DNA from: an uncultured Clostridia bacterium
Lineage (GTDB): Bacteria > Bacillota > Clostridia > TANB77 > CAG-508
Reading direction: 5' to 3'
Length of the DNA stretch: 13,830 nt
Assembly: GCA_947628395.1 (NCBI GenBank)
Contig: CANQZP010000034.1
Coordinates: 1 to 13,830, forward strand
Made by a program: the position numbers and the translations under genes
Shown here: positions 13,810 to 13,830 of the stretch, piece after piece
Layout of the letters: every line of letters starts with the position of its first letter
How positions within the stretch are numbered: the stretch's first letter is position 1
Notes under the pieces: generated by a model
The model's input: only the letters and a program-made list of their open reading frames with translations
Databases searched by the model: none
Told to the model about the DNA's origin: nothing

Positions 13810-13830
13810 TGTTTTGAAAAAAATAACCTA

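Overview
The window looks like chromosomal DNA of a low-GC, Gram-positive anaerobe of the Clostridia type, probably a gut or related uncultured lineage. It is strongly AT-rich with AT-rich codon choice. Genes have strong AGGAGG-type ribosome sites, and the families present (clostridial DinB-type Y polymerase, DUF421/DUF4363 pair, SPFH protein, CAO-like/SH3/GH18 envelope proteins, SipW-type signal peptidase with TasA-like substrates and DUF5305) fit that group. Two paralogous proteins both end in ...EYVQE followed by TGA, so TGA is a stop and the standard bacterial code applies.

Layout. Positions 1-250 hold the truncated right part of a repeat element and a separate small relative of it. 328-1509 is a Y-family DNA polymerase with a near-perfect sigma-A promoter that carries a LexA-like half-site pair. 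1595-1843 is a tiny Cys-rich two-helix membrane protein. After a 141-bp repeat comes glmU (2117-3376), convergent with a YvlD/holin-4-2 type membrane protein (3438-3809, minus). Divergent from that is a coupled DUF421-DUF4363 pair (3978-5041). A truncated repeat and a REP-like palindrome precede a NifS/IscS-type cysteine desulfurase (5261-6403). A 286-bp nested inverted-repeat element (6413-6698) follows, then an SPFH/stomatin protein (6739-7743, minus). A three-gene plus-strand run (7937-10290) encodes an envelope protein with a decayed GH18 domain, MltG, and a small ribbon-helix-helix protein.

The right end (10437-13677) is the most distinctive part. It holds a TasA/CalY-like secreted protein, a SipW/Sec11-type signal peptidase fused to about 240 residues of extra membrane helices, a DUF5305 membrane protein that seems to start at ATA, and a second TasA-like paralog on the opposite strand, converging on the operon. 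The plausible reading is a dedicated secretion and maturation module for a surface or matrix fibre protein: the two paralogs are substrates, the signal peptidase cleaves them, and DUF5305 is an accessory membrane partner. The substrate-protease pairing follows known SipW/TasA logic; the role of DUF5305 and of the membrane extension is inference.

Other points of interest are a GlmU that has lost about 34 residues (roughly two left-handed beta-helix coils) yet keeps every acetyltransferase residue I could check, a nested family of MITE-like repeats with one 68-bp stretch identical between two copies 6.5 kb apart, and several strong hairpins without U-tracts. I saw no rRNA, tRNA, CRISPR array, transposase or prophage gene.
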